Origin: Rhizophlyctis rosea
Taxonomy: Eukaryota > Chytridiomycota > Chytridiomycetes > Rhizophlyctidales > Rhizophlyctidaceae
Direction: 5' to 3'
Assembly: GCA_027596075.1 (NCBI GenBank)
Contig: JADGJC010000502.1
Span: 1 to 22,013 of the forward strand
Length of the DNA stretch: 22,013 nt
Shown here: positions 1 to 12,204 of the stretch, piece after piece
Layout: every line of letters begins with the position of its first letter
Position numbering within the stretch: position 1 is the first letter of the stretch
Notes under the pieces: model-generated
The model's input: only the letters and a program-made list of their open reading frames with translations
What the model was told of the DNA's origin: nothing
The model's database searches: none
Program-made: the position numbers and the translations under genes

Positions 1-32
1 TAATATGTTCTCAGACGTTCCCCCCTGTCTCC

Positions 33-320
33 CTACTTCCCGACAAAACCACCCACTCCAAAACCCCCCCCCCCCCCCCCCCCTGCATGCCCAGAGGGAT
101 TGTCGGCCTGAATGCCGCAGACCACTTCAAATGCAGGGTTGCGGAATAGGGAAGGAATTGCTGCGGCATTGCCCCTAATGCCGGCTGTCAATGCAAAATA
201 CCCAAAAAATACACTGACGGAGCCGAGGATGGATTCCTCTCCCATCGTTTTTGATGAGACCCTCGAGACGCGGTGGCCCTGCCAATCACCAGCTTTCCCA
301 AATCGGCTTGTTGAGATCGG
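33..320 (-). CDS. possible terminal exon, hydrophobic protein, partial
   Basis: Not recognised as a known family. A frame stays open from just after a TGA at 321-323 to a TAG at 33-35. In the 54 codons from the ATG at 243-245 to the G tract, by-hand counts give G at the first codon position in about 43% of codons, against about 20% and 15% at positions two and three. That is the pattern expected of a true coding frame. The translation has a membrane-like stretch (ILGSVSVFFGYFALTAG) and then a more polar tail. The minus-strand G20 run becomes poly-glycine near the C-terminus. No start codon is proposed. Possible acceptors are CAACAAG ending at 307 and TTGGCAG ending at 279, both preceded by a TTACTGAC branch-like site. 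A donor GTATTC at 385 would keep frame and give a 79-nt intron. The exon upstream of that donor lacks coding composition. It could be a real terminal exon, a relic or chance. Confidence 0.3.
   Translation of the reverse strand, partial: PISTSRFGKAGDWQGHRVSRVSSKTMGEESILGSVSVFFGYFALTAGIRGNAAAIPSLFRNPAFEVVCGIQADNPSGHAGGGGGGGFGVGGFVGK
64..83. repeat. C20 homopolymer
   Basis: Twenty consecutive C on the plus strand, preceded by AAAA and set in a pyrimidine-rich region. The complementary G20 could form G-quadruplex structures. Tracts of this length are length-unstable in cells and often miscalled in sequencing, so the count and any reading frame through it are uncertain. Confidence 0.9.
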
Positions 321-3300
321 TCAGTAATTGCATGCCTGTGCCTCCGCCGGTGATGCAAATGCGCTTTTGAACGTTGACCGAATACGTGGACCAATCTGAA
401 TGTTTCAGAACGACCTGGACGAAGTGCAGCTCATACAGTATCCACCGGAATTCCTCGCGCGGCACAGTAGGCACAGTTGCTTCGGGGTGGCGTTTTGGTG
501 ACTGCGACCACTGCTCCACACGAAGATTCATGCGCAGACCCTGTAGTCCAACCATTGCTGTCCAAGTGGCAGAGATAGACGCTGGACGGGCTCTGGACCG
601 ACACTTGAGCAGAAGCATTCCCGGTTCTGGGCTCCATAAATTTACTCTGTTTCATGCAGTTTTGTGCTTCTCACCCCGCAACCCTGTGAAAGTAAGAACG
701 AATACAGGAGTGAACACTGTTCGACGTACGGCTGGGGTGAGCGCACAATGCCGTCAAAGGGACGCAGCGCGCTGGGTAGATGAGGAGTCCGTCCACCCAG
801 GATTTTTCCAGACGTTCCTTCAGATTTATATCTGTGATATGTCCTGTTCGCGAGTATATGCACAAGATGCAAGATTCACTGCTTCAGCACAACGTTCCTG
901 GATGTGGTGGCTGTGCAGTGCAGCGAACAACCAAGATTTGTTTCGACTTGGACACTTCATTAAGCGGCTCCTCCTTTTTCATATATAGTTTGGAATGGCT
1001 GAGACGTACACGTTGACTGCGGCGGTTGGCCCAAGGGGAGGACGTTTGATCGGTCTGTTAATTTGGCTTACACCTCCAGGGTTGAAAGCCAGATGCGTTG
1101 ATTTCTGACCACAATGCTGAGCAACACATATCCCTGTTGACCTGATTGGGGTCTAACAAAACTCTATGTGGTGATCGCATGCTTGCACACCAATTTCGCA
1201 GACATCACTCCAGACGACGCTAACGCTGCATGAACCATGCCCCCACGACATGTAGTTGGCCTCCGGGTAGGAGCCATCCATCAGCAAAAAAAACAATGAT
1301 TGTTGATCAAGTTGGGACAGGTCAGACACGGAGAACTAGTCCGTAAGGCAACGTGACTTGGGAAATACACAATCATTCTAGCACCATAAAATGCTCACTT
1401 GGGGCTGATCTCATTTTGAAAATGGGCCTGTATGACCTCAGGGTAGCCATAAAATATTGCACGGTACATCAGAGACATTTAAAAAGGTGAAAGAAGCATG
1501 TGATTGAGTGAATTGATTGAAGACTTTTGTGATTCACAATGCTAGCGGGACCAGCGAGATGTTTTTTCCTGTTCGTACACATAACCATATTCGCCATCGT
1601 GCCCTCACTTTGATTGCATGAGACTTCGCAGCACCACTGACATAATTCGAGAGGGTTTTATTCGTAGCGAGCATAATGCAAAGGTGGAATGAAGAGACGA
1701 GACCATTTTCGCAACACGGGTCTTGCCATGGGCACCGGGTGGATAAGCCAGCTATCCCGATGCGCGTATGTGGCGCAGCATCGCTGATTGATTGATGGAC
1801 TGACAGATGATACGATCATGCTCTCTCATAATCATCCCCATCACCTCGATCGAAGTGAACGAGTCCCATGCGATTGGATCACACTCACTTGAGATTTGAC
1901 GTCCACCTCAAACTATCTGTATCCAAGCGGCCGGTTAGTACTCGGTCCAACGCTCGCACAAGACGTGTTCGATTCTCATCCAGGACACGTGGCGGCACCG
2001 TCTTGTAGGAAATATTTGTGAGCAATCATTCGCCTGCCGAACACATGACGGGGAAATGGCATAGGACGCACTTCCACAATGGGAACCCTATCAATGTGCT
2101 TGCTAGGCAATGTTATCAATCATCCTCCATGTCAAACCCGCAATGCGCAAAGATCCGAATCTTTTCGTACCGGCAACCATGGCCCATCACATGCAGCAAA
2201 AACAACGGATTCTAGCAGGAAAGGAATCAAAGTTGTAAGAGGAGCTTCACGTTATAGCATATGTGCAAGTTGCTGATTTATTGCTCTCCTTTGTCAAGCT
2301 CACAACGTTTTGTGCGCACGAACCGAGTCTGTGTGACGGTTGCTAGCCGCCGTGGACAATGTGCAGGTTCATCACCACTCATTGTCACCGCGGTGGTCAC
2401 AAGTTGACGCTCATTTATATTCATAGACCTCAAAGTAGCGACAAAGACAGGAAGGACGACTTTGAAAAACGCAATGACGGAAAGAACGAATGGGGATGAC
2501 ATACCCTGAAATGGCGTGCAAAATTTGCATAGTAATCGGTATAGGAGATCCTGCCTATGAGCCTTGAAAATCGATAAGACAAGGGGGCGGAGGGAGTCAG
2601 ACGCAAGGTGATTAGCTTGAACCGGCCACATACGTTGGCACAAGTGAATTGCCAAAGGGAAACGATTTTATTTTTCGAATTGAAGACTTATTCGGCAAAT
2701 ATTCTGACTGATGCTAATCGGAGCACAGGAGGCAGTGCAATACAGAAAATATCAGAGCACCGGCGCGCATGGCATTCGACGTTGACCATGCAGTACTCCC
2801 ATTGATACCTCAAACGAACCAATGGCTTGAGAGCCATCACCCACCAGATACGATTTTTCTTTGGCCGCACTTGTCGACAAGGTACGCTTGGGAGCTTATA
2901 GTGTCATTCTGTTATTGTCGTTATTGCCGTTGAGTAATGAAAAGATGACGGGTCGGTCAGCTGCTTCACTCATAGTATATCGCGATCACATCTTTTTTGC
3001 ATCGTTGTTAATGATGTGGCAAGCGTAAACGGCATGTTTGGGTTCAAACGTTTTACCTGACACGTGCTCTTTTGGTAAGCGGGACGCGTCAAAGGAAAAA
3101 GAACCAGGCTCACATTCACAGCGCAGGGAGGCACCTTCCTTTTCGTCAGCGGCGTCAATCACTACTACATTTATCCGTCACCGCAAGCATCCTCACCGGA
3201 TGGGCCGTACTCTCGGAGACTGGTCAGCGCTGTAATCTGATCTGACAGCACTCCAAAAGATGCTCATTTTGTAATTCAATCTCAGCTAATCCCTCGAAAC

Positions 3301-3804
3301 GTAGTTGTGGTCGCTTTTAACTGTGTGATCTTCAACAAAAAGGACTTCATCGAACAGCAAATTCGCGAACCGTGATCGATTTTTTTCAGATGCCGTCGAC
3401 TTTGATCATCATGATGACAATGAAGCCTCAGCCGTGTTCATTCAGTAGCTCAGAACCAATTGACCAGAAGAATTTTGACGCCAAAGACGGTACGTCCTCT
3501 CGACATGGCTGACCAAGCTATCGCGTCGCGTCTGAACGCCTTACTGCTTATCCTCAAAAGATCCAATGAACGATTGTCTTCGAAATCGCCCTGGTTAAAG
3601 CGCGCCTGAAGCTGTTCACCGTCGCGGATATGGTGCGAGAAAAACATCATAAGCTCAAAATACAGCGCATGAATCCGCCAAAAAGTAGCTCCCAGCAAGA
3701 AATTTATACAACTATGTGATAAACCTGAATGATTGACTTGGAAACCGTGTGGAACCCTTAATACGCCTGAACGGAAATCGGCGCAACATTCTGAAGTTGA
3801 CATC
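321..3804. other. no convincing gene; scattered short frames
   Basis: Long plus-strand frame 374-988 is Arg/Ser-rich with no first-position G bias, so I do not call it. Minus-strand frame 3450-3803 has slightly coding-like composition (about 28% Val/Ala/Asp/Glu/Gly codons over its last 75), too weak to annotate. Minus frame 2278-2655 holds a hydrophobic run after an internal ATG, but the same ATG lies in a GTATGT donor-like context and no gene model closes. A diverged copy of a dispersed sequence lies at 1741-1825. Nothing else stands out. Confidence 0.5.
1741..1825 (+). repeat. diverged dispersed repeat, copy A
   Basis: Shares with copy B (11788-11880) the 11-mer CAGCTATCCCG (here 1749-1759) and the element GAYTGACAGATGA (here 1798-1810). 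Start-to-start spacing is 49 bp here and 46 bp in copy B. A further ATCAT follows in both. GGATA and TATCC flank a 7-base spacer here, echoing the stronger hairpin in copy B. The similarity is modest and was found by eye. It could be an old repeat, a shared regulatory sequence or coincidence. Confidence 0.3.
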
Positions 3805-3806
3805 TA

Positions 3807-3851
3807 AGGTCTCGGGGGGATTTTGGAATGGGGGGGGAGTAATGTGGAATG
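3807..3851 (+). repeat. left terminal inverted repeat of the MITE-like element
   Basis: Perfect 13-bp tip (3807-3819), then a degenerate motif copy at 3820-3830, a G-rich spacer and a full TAATGTGGAATG at 3840-3851. Motif starts are 20 bp apart. Confidence 0.75.
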
Positions 3852-3969
3852 GGTCGCACATGGCCGGAATTGGCCTGCTTTGTGCCCCAGACCTTTCCAC
3901 CAGGTTGCACAAATGCTCCCAAAGTGCTCCTCTTGCAACCGGATAGCACATCAAACGCGATCGAAATTC

Positions 3970-4017
3970 CGTTCCACATTACCCCCTCTGCGCATTCCAC
4001 ATTACCCCCCGAGACCT
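3970..4017 (-). repeat. right terminal inverted repeat of the MITE-like element
   Basis: Read on the minus strand: perfect 13-bp tip (4017-4005), TAATGTGGAATG (4004-3993), a G-rich spacer, then TAATGTGGAACG (3981-3970). Motif starts are 23 bp apart, so motif order and orientation mirror the left end. Confidence 0.75.
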
Positions 4018-4019
4018 TA

Positions 4020-7000
4020 TGAAAGCCACTTGGACCTGGGCGCAGTTGCACAACAAGATTTGAGATCTTGGCAATTTGTTCTTCTTCTTCGTAAGTGCTC
4101 GACGACGGGTGAGATCATCATCGGCATTCAATTTCTGCCACCTTGAGTCCGGTGGGTAGCTCCAACATTCGTTATTGGATGTATTTGTTCAGTCCAATAA
4201 TGCAACAATGAGCAAAAGAGAAGAACACGGGACAATAAAGGAAGCCACCACCGTTGATGAGCACAGCGGCGGGCAAAGCGAACTACTGTCGTTACTCACG
4301 TTACTGGAAGTGCAGTACAGTGTCCAAGAAGGCATGTGGGCACACAATCCTGGCGTAACACGCTGCGGTTCATATTGGACGTTGGACTCAGTCGCCTGAA
4401 GGGGAGTATGTGTCAATGGTCTCGTACTAGTGAATCTGGAATCCACCCGAAATATGGAAATGTGGGGGGTCAAAAAAGCAGGGCCTCTGTACGCGATGAA
4501 TTACAAGCCCCCAAGCAGATAGATTAAGGTTGGTTTGATGTAGGTTTCCGTCATCTCCATTGGTACAAGTTCATCTTGAAGTCTCAATCATTTCAGCGTT
4601 GTCTTCACTCAAACTCGAAAAAATGCCGGCTGAACAGTGCAGTACGCAATGAAACGTATGATGTTGGATTTCTTGACATAATTTGGGGTCGGAAGATCGG
4701 CCCGCCAGGTCTGGAAGAAATCATTGACCATTTTATTTGACCACTTCCAACCGGTGACACCCGTGCTTCTTCCCCGACTTCGCATTTTGCCATGCAGTTG
4801 CTGAAAAAGAATGCCGACTTACAAGCTCCACGGCAAATAGGCGGCAGAAGATTTCCTCGGTGTCTACTTGAAGGTCCCTCGACGACGGCACACGGTGCTT
4901 TGACTACGAGAAGCATCACCACCAGGGCGGGGAAAAGAAAGCACAAAAAGGAGGTAAGACACAGAGCGACTCATACAATCTCCCATCTCTGTATGCTGAA
5001 GACGTGAGTTAGATTTGCATACTTTATCAACATCGCTCATTGAAAACATGCCGAATGTGGACGTCAGATTTGCCAACCTTAATGCGACGGATCAACCGCA
5101 GTAGGTTATCAGACACCGATTTGCAAAAAAGCGCCATGACATAAGATATGAATTTTTTATAATGGGTGGAGGCTTTGTACCCCTTCCTGACGCGAAGCTG
5201 ACCGTCCTCCAGTTCTCCGCTACGCTCTTATATGGAGGAATTTATCATGATTATTGGATTCACGTCCCTTTTTTGTCTTGTTCGCCAACATGATGGGGAG
5301 GGAAAGGCGCGAGGAAGCGCGCATCCTTGGTGATTCATCCTGCTAACATCGTGTTGGACCTGCAGTTGACAGCTGCACGATTGGATCTCAAACCACGAAT
5401 CAGTCGAGACTGGCCAAAGTCCGGCTAGGTATGTAATGGTGGAAACAAGGCCTCTTTTGCCTACTCATCCCTCACCGCTACGACATTTGTTACACTTCGT
5501 CCGACCACCGCCAAATCCAACTAAGTGTGTGCGGACGAGTATCGCTACGTAATCCCCCGGTAGACGTCATAGTATGCTCTCATGTCGCGAGTTCGTAATC
5601 ATGAGTTGCCCATTGCGGGTCGTGAGAAGCGCACAATCACCCTCTCAAAACAGCTATATGTTCAATGAAAGGCAATTACTTCAATGAGGTTGTTGATATT
5701 GGATTTGATGACAAAAAGTGGAACAGAAGTGCTCTGCATCGTCATGCGAGTGGCACTTGCCACCGCCTGTTGAACCTCGTGTTTTTTGATGTGCTCCGCT
5801 CTGCTGATCTGATTGTTATCAGACATTGGCGCTGTCTTCAGATTCTGTGTTTTCTCAGGCGGGAGGTAGTGGAGGTGAAACATCCCCAGTGCGTGATGGA
5901 GCAAGCAATTGTCAGCATTCGAAAGTACCGTCCATAGCTCATGTCTTGCAGGATCATCGTGTCAACCTCCTGTCTCAGTGATCGGTGCTGGATTTGCTGC
6001 CAATGCCTTTTTGTTCCTGATTGCAATTCTCCTCGCATCTACTGAGTTTGGACGATAACACGCTCATGCCCTTCAAGAATGCCGAGGAAGGCCGCTTTTG
6101 GCTGAGAACGCTTGTGTGAGAGCGCTCTTGACGGTTCGTGTTACAAAATTTATATGCGTGCATGATGAGATACTGTAAGTTGGCGCACGTATGTGGGGTT
6201 GGGACAACAATGCCCTTGTTTCCACCGGAAAAAAAAGGGACTGAATAGTCTGACTGGACTGCTTGCACAACGTATCAACTCCATGTAGCGGCACAGAAAT
6301 GAAAGTATGTACCGCGCTAACCAGATTGAACAATGCATGAAACAAGAGGAGGTTGAATCATTGCAAAATATGCCGGTATACTGGCACATGTCAGCTCATT
6401 TAGATAGACTCACATTGATTCCGATGTTTCAAGCGGACGAAAGTATACCTCTTCGTCCGGAACTCCACATGAAGATATGTACTGCGGGATCATCAACGAC
6501 GTACCTTATTGTATTGATCCACGCCGGCGGACATGTCGGGCAACCTGAAGGCATTCAGAGATGGAAATTGAGTTCAGATCTGTTACAAGTCGATATATGC
6601 TCACTCGAATATTCGTTGCTGCCGAAAGCATTGCGCATTGGAGAGTAACCTCCCACCGCGAGAGATGGAAACACTAGTCGGCATTCATCCCCAACAGTCA
6701 CACAATTCAAAGGAAATGCACTGAAGATTAATTCCCCATCAACCACGTGCACTCGTGCCATCCAGGTTTCTGTACACCCAATTTTACAACCACCCATTGC
6801 CCGTTGACAAGGAATGACTCATGAAGTCGAATGGGCATTGATATTACCCTAGTGGTTCGATCACGCTTGGCAACAGAGGGTAAAGAAGTTCTTTTGATGC
6901 TTTGAAGCAAAAGGTATGGGTGATGAGTTTGTTATAATCATGAAAACATTGCCACGATTTCTCCCTCTACGTCATGCTCAATCAACTCCAACCTACTCCA

Positions 7001-10000
7001 TGTTCGCTGGATACTTTTATTGTTTGACTTTCTTCCTGCTATCTTCCGAAAAAAGAAAAGATGAACATGTTTGGTAATTTTTGGTCGGTGGGTCAAAGCC
7101 ATACCAGATTACCATACAACAACCTTCCCTATACCTGTCGATACATTTTAGGGGTTTTGCAGCTGATACCGGTGGAGGAATTTGACGATTTTCGGCCGTA
7201 AGTAGACGATACAAAGTGACGGAACGAGGAGATAAAGATAACTCATGTGCAAGGTGCTGTCCAGGAATCCATACCCTCAACGGTGTGGATGCTATCAAAC
7301 CCAAAATGAAAATGCTCGAAATCCGACGGACCGTGCCTGTTAGTTCTCCAACGCGGTACTCTGACAGGGCCCATGATATGATGACGGTCCTCCGAACTGA
7401 CCAGCGAACAGCCAAGCAGGCAGTTAGCAAAGCCCGCTCCATGTATTTGACATGTCATAAAGCCGTGTAGATACCCGAAGAGAAAAAAGAGGCGAAAGGA
7501 CAAGATGTATCAGGTACGTCCAGTTGATCAATCTGCGACGCCATTCTCGAACATTATCGAGCTCCTTGACCACTTATGCTTGTGCCATGTCCCCTTTATC
7601 ATTCACACATTGTGATCCACCAATCCAGCGGGATCAACCAGCTGCTTTTACGACGTTGCTCCAAAGAGAATGAATAGTTTGCATACGCCTTGTCCTTAGT
7701 GTCCCCCTGCGTTTACGGAGCCAGGTCAACTTCCCCCGTCCGACATCTGGCTGATTCCAGCAAAAACCGCGCACGCTGCTCTTTTCTTTGTTCCAACATA
7801 TGCGTCGGATAGGTAGTCATTTTCGTCCGGGAGGAGAAGATTTGATTAAGCACCATCCATCAAGATTTATACGTTTCCGTCTGCAATGACTTCCAGGCTG
7901 TGTATGAAAAGGGTAATGACATGATTCGCTACCTACCTATCATCGGATACCAGCACAATCACCCAAAAGTGCGCAAGAAAGACAAACAGCAGGATGGGAG
8001 TCCATGGACACTACCACCTGTTGCAGTGGTTTGCGCACTCCGTGGCGGGCTTTCGGGAAGCTCTCTACCGCCGATACTGCATGGGTGGGATGAGTTTGGA
8101 CGGAAATCTGATGTGAATGATCCTCTGATTTTCAGAAGTCTGTGGCTGGACTAAAGCGCTGAACACACCTTCAAAATTGGCATACGCCAAAATGGTGTGC
8201 ATAGCGACAAAGTGACTGGAGACGTTGTTTCCAGCCCATATCCCGGACTTGTCGGTAATGCGTTTCGTCCCAAGACGGATTTCGTTTTTTGTTCTTGAGG
8301 TTTATGACTACTGGCACAACACATAACCAGTGCATTGCCAAGACATCGGCGCTAGATCATGTCGCGGGAGCTGGAGCAAGAGTCACATTTAGGCCGAATT
8401 TTTTGACCCGCAGCCGCGCGATCATTTGGTATGGTGAGATCGTTGCAAACCATGCGAAGAAAGTGGGAAGGTAGTGCATTAAATCGAAACTAACGAGGGA
8501 GACCGTAGTCATGTCCGCTTATAGTTTGTGAGGTTGATGTCTTCTATACACTGGGGACAGCTCGCGCGGCATGTCTCGACCTTCCACCCTCAGCGCAAAA
8601 AGGGTGAAAGTTGTCATTTCGCAGTGTGCCCACTCACCAAACAGCGAGGAAGCGCACACGACGTGTGGCGGAAGGATGCTGAGTTGCGATATCAATGCTT
8701 CAATATTTGATGAAGAAAGCATGCAAGGCAGGTGTTGCCTTGACTTTCTGCAAGAATCAGTTCCAATGAAAGTTTGGCAACATCAAATGAGGTTGGGCGC
8801 TCACAGTGCCGAGCCGTTTGTTACTTTCTCTTCAAGGACGTGTGCGACTCTTGACCTCCATCATTGCAGCCGGTTGATTCTCGGCAGTCTTTTTAGAAGA
8901 TCGGGCAGGTCTCCCCACGCCTATGCTGGCACAATTGCGATAGATGTTCGTACTTCCCCATGATGATCCTCCTCCTGACAGACGACACGGTTGCGTCCAT
9001 CTTTGAAGTGCGCAAGGCGGTGTCGTCTAATATTTTGGAGGCTCGAGATTGAAATGGATTTGTAAAGGATCAAAAAACCCAAAACGACGGTCCCGGGAAC
9101 ATCATAACATTGCGCAGTCCTGCAGCCGTCGTGGCGTAGCAGGTGCCAGGATTGCTCCATCTGACAGCAAGGTGTTTTAAATCACCAGACTCGTGATCAG
9201 TAGTGTGCGAACTGTCAAAAACACATATTAAAGGATTGGGGAATCAATTTGCCAATCCTGGTTGGACCCCACTTGTTGAGCGATCTTTGTACGTGTAACT
9301 CGTGTAGATGGACGCAGTCCCTTCTTACCCTTGTGATACAGCTCACTGCCCGCTCACAGAAACCCGGCAGATGGAGGCAGAAAAAACACTGATACGCTTA
9401 CGTTATGTTACTACATGCTTCGCAGCGGGTTGGTAAGCTGCATGGTTGCTGCAGGGACAAACATGCAGCATTGTCGTCCCGCCCGAAATTGACATTCATA
9501 GATGAACTCGACCGGTAGTGCAAGGCGCCACATGACACTGGATTACACCCTCCTTGCAGGTCAGGAAGATCACAAGGACCACTCCAAGAATTCCACGCAC
9601 TGGTCCGGAGCATACACAATGAGAGGTACCTGTTTGTTTTTGCCTTATAATGCAGAAATGTGATGGCCCGCGATTCTCGCCACTGTTGGGAAATCCAAAC
9701 CACTTGGCATCAATTAGTCAACATTAACGTGGTAACGCACCCGTTTGCAGCCATGCCAGCATTCTCGGCGTTTCGTGTTTTGTCTGCTGGGGATAGGGGC
9801 TTGCAAGTTCGTTGGCATTGAAGAGGAGATGGCATGAGATGCTGCACTCAGTTGTCTCGTGAATGATGATGATGGTACATATATCGTCTTTTTGGAGCGG
9901 TTACGGCGCTTCACACAACAGGGAGCTGCAGCAGCGAATGTCAACCTTATAGATGCACCAAGAATGTGGTGTCCAAATGACGGTGTCCGGCACCTTACTA

Positions 10001-11787
10001 TGAGCGCCGCAAGGTCACCTCGAAAACTCTCGGCTCTGACATCGTGCGCATCACCATCTCACACCCTTGGTGATCCTTGCACCCTATGTCCAGCCAAAAA
10101 ACGATTCAGCGAGTCTTCATCCATTGGATATATGTGATGGAGGACCATGCGATTTTCATACTCTTTACTCGATGAATGCAGTCGACGAATATTGCTGACC
10201 GCTGTCGAGAAAGGCCAGTTGCTGTGATATATGCGGTCGGCACTATGTTCTGCATATGTATTCATGACATTTCAACAGGGCTGCAGGTGATGAAAACACA
10301 AAATGCTGACCTTCGCTTGAAGGACACGGAGATTCCCGATTGACGCGACGATTGATGTGCGCAATTGGAGTGACTATTAGTGAGCTTTGAGACCAAATCT
10401 GACGGCTTTAGCTCCCGTGGGACCTCGCGGTGCTTCTTATTGGGTGGCAAGCCAGGTTGAGAGCAAATCACTGCCATGCTGTGCTGCTACTGCCAAATAT
10501 TACCCCACAAGCTTCCCTGGCCGACAAAAGAATGTTTGCTGTCGGGCTTTGAGAAGCGGGCAGGTCTCATTCACCACCCGCGCCAACCGATACCGTTTAC
10601 AATGCCTTCGATGAATGCCTCAAACTGATCAAACGCTGAGAGAATGCTGAATCATTCCCTTCCTGCCCTAGAGGGTGGTCAAGAGGTGAGAGCAATTCTG
10701 TGCAAAGTACGACTGGCCATCATCTTGTGGTCAACAGATATTGGAAAAAGTTGCTCGCGCAGTGTACCGGTCATTCTCCTATGCATGAAAACATGCGATG
10801 AACAGCAGAGGAGTTAAAGTCATATAATCATGTCCTGCTGCTGCCGAGTTTCTGGATGCTGCATTGATCACCTTGGCAACAATGCTGACGACGCCCAAAT
10901 GCTAATGACCATAGCCTCGAGACAAGCATTGTCCAGCATACACGATCCGCATAGATATCCCTTTTGCGGCTTTCTTCCATCTGGAAGCCCCATTGACGTA
11001 TCCAGATCAATGCCACTACAACATTCAGAGAGTTCCATATTCTCTCGCCAAGAAATGGATTACACCGGGTGGAGCGTCATTTGTTTTGCTTTGTTTGAAA
11101 GTACTATGGCCATCTCCGCAAATACAAAAACCAAGTGAGCTGCCCAAATGTTGACAGGAGAATGAACGCCAGGGCGCATATGTAGTGCAAACATTGAGAG
11201 CTATCAAGCGGAGAACAGCCGCACTCTACAATGAAAAGTTTTTTGAAAGACATCATGTCGCGCCGTCGCACTTAGCTTTTTATTCAAGCTCACTTGGCGA
11301 CATTTTTGCCAAAGAAGGCTGGCTACGTTCAGGCATAGGCACCAGCATGACAGCAAAACCGCATTGCTGCCAAAAAAGACAGTACAGGCTCAAGCCCGAT
11401 TTCATTCGACCGTCAGGACATTCCATGTACCGACGTGTTTGACGACGTCCGCGGTTGCAAGGATTTGCAATGAAAATGACCTGCGTGAGCAGGTACAAAA
11501 TATGTAAATCTGAAACCTGTTGCACTGGGGAAGCGAGAATTTCAAAGGAACAGATGAGCACGGTGGAAGCGTTCGCCGTTCGCCAATGTTTTGAAAGTAC
11601 AACTACCGGCAAGTTGACAAATCCAACATGATTTTGGTTTCAATATTCCGAACATGCAAATGCAAAACTTCACACCGGAAACTGAACGATTGAAGTGCAT
11701 GCTTCACGTTCAATGTGTACAGGCAACCCCAGATGCTGTCGTCTTCTTCTTTTGGATCGCAAGGACAATCAGATGTGGTGGGCTAGT
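4020..11787. other. long stretch without a supportable gene
   Basis: Many frames of 60-140 codons occur on both strands, none with a known domain, consistent splice pattern or the C-biased third positions of the intact gene at 16-17 kb. The most coding-like is minus-strand 6555-6797: about one third of codons start with G, and the peptide includes AFPLNCVTVGDECRLVFPSL. An adjacent minus frame at 6728-6910 could be its frameshifted upstream part. A small inverted repeat AGGATTGG/CCAATCCT lies at 9232-9239 and 9252-9259. I see no transposon ORF, tRNA or tandem repeat array. Confidence 0.5.
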
Positions 11788-11880
11788 CCCGGATAGCGGA
11801 TGGCTATTCAGCTATCCCGGTCAACTGGCACCTCTCGCCCGTCACACATTCAATGATTGACAGATGACGGCAATCATACC
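11788..11880 (+). repeat. diverged dispersed repeat, copy B, with hairpin
   Basis: Contains CAGCTATCCCG (11809-11819) and GATTGACAGATGA (11855-11867), matching copy A near 1.74-1.83 kb with nearly the same spacing. Here the left part forms an inverted repeat: CCCGGATAGC (11788-11797) against GCTATCCCGG (11811-11820), 9 of 10 pairing around a 13-base spacer. A TTATAAGA sequence follows at about 11885, so it might lie in a promoter region. That is inference. Confidence 0.35.
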
Positions 11881-12204
11881 ATTACTTATAAGAGAGGTAG
11901 ACTTGCCTAATCCGCCGAATGGCTTCATCACGCACTACCAGGTCACATCCTTCTCCACCCTCATTAGTGTTCCGTTGACATTGCTTCAATAGTGAATGAA
12001 ATCGGCATTTCTATTTCATTGTATTCAATAGTACAATTCTCGCTCATTGCATACAACTGTAGGAGTTGATTGCCTGCCCCTGTTTGACTATCGTTACCTC
12101 AAAATGTGCCAAAAAAAGTGTTGCAAGTGCTCTCGTTGCGGGGATCAAGTACCGACTTCATTCCACAAGCAGTAGCAGCATTCTTGGCCAGTATGTGTGC
12201 TTGA

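Larger units (their letters stand above)
3805..4019. mobile_element. MITE-like element with TA flanks (Tc1/mariner type)
   Basis: The element proper is 3807-4017 (211 bp). It begins AGGTCTCGGGGGG and ends with the exact reverse complement, a perfect 13-bp terminal inverted repeat, and each end is bordered by TA (3805-3806 and 4018-4019). Similarity continues inward: the left end carries ATTTTGGAATG and TAATGTGGAATG. The right end carries TAATGTGGAATG and TAATGTGGAACG on the opposite strand. The interior has no credible coding capacity, so this is a non-autonomous element. Duplicated TA is the target-site signature of the Tc1/mariner (IS630) superfamily, which would supply transposase in trans; no such transposase is visible here. 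An alternative is a fold-back repeat of other origin, since a TA duplication is only two bases. Confidence 0.75.

Noticed and set aside
374..988. 204-codon plus-strand open frame
   Set aside because: Arg/Ser-rich product with no first-position G bias, no domain and no splice context. Longer than expected by chance, but unsupported as a gene.
1915..1990. tRNA-like boxes: GGTTAGTAC (1933-1941) and GTTCGATTC (1967-1975) at near-canonical A/B spacing
   Set aside because: The spacing fits a tRNA, but neither the anticodon stem nor the T stem pairs, and no acceptor stem is found. At most a decayed tRNA-derived relic.
2522..2655. Hydrophobic small secreted protein start on the minus strand near 2.5 kb
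   Set aside because: The ATG lies within a GTATGT donor-like context and codon-position composition is neutral; no consistent gene model results.
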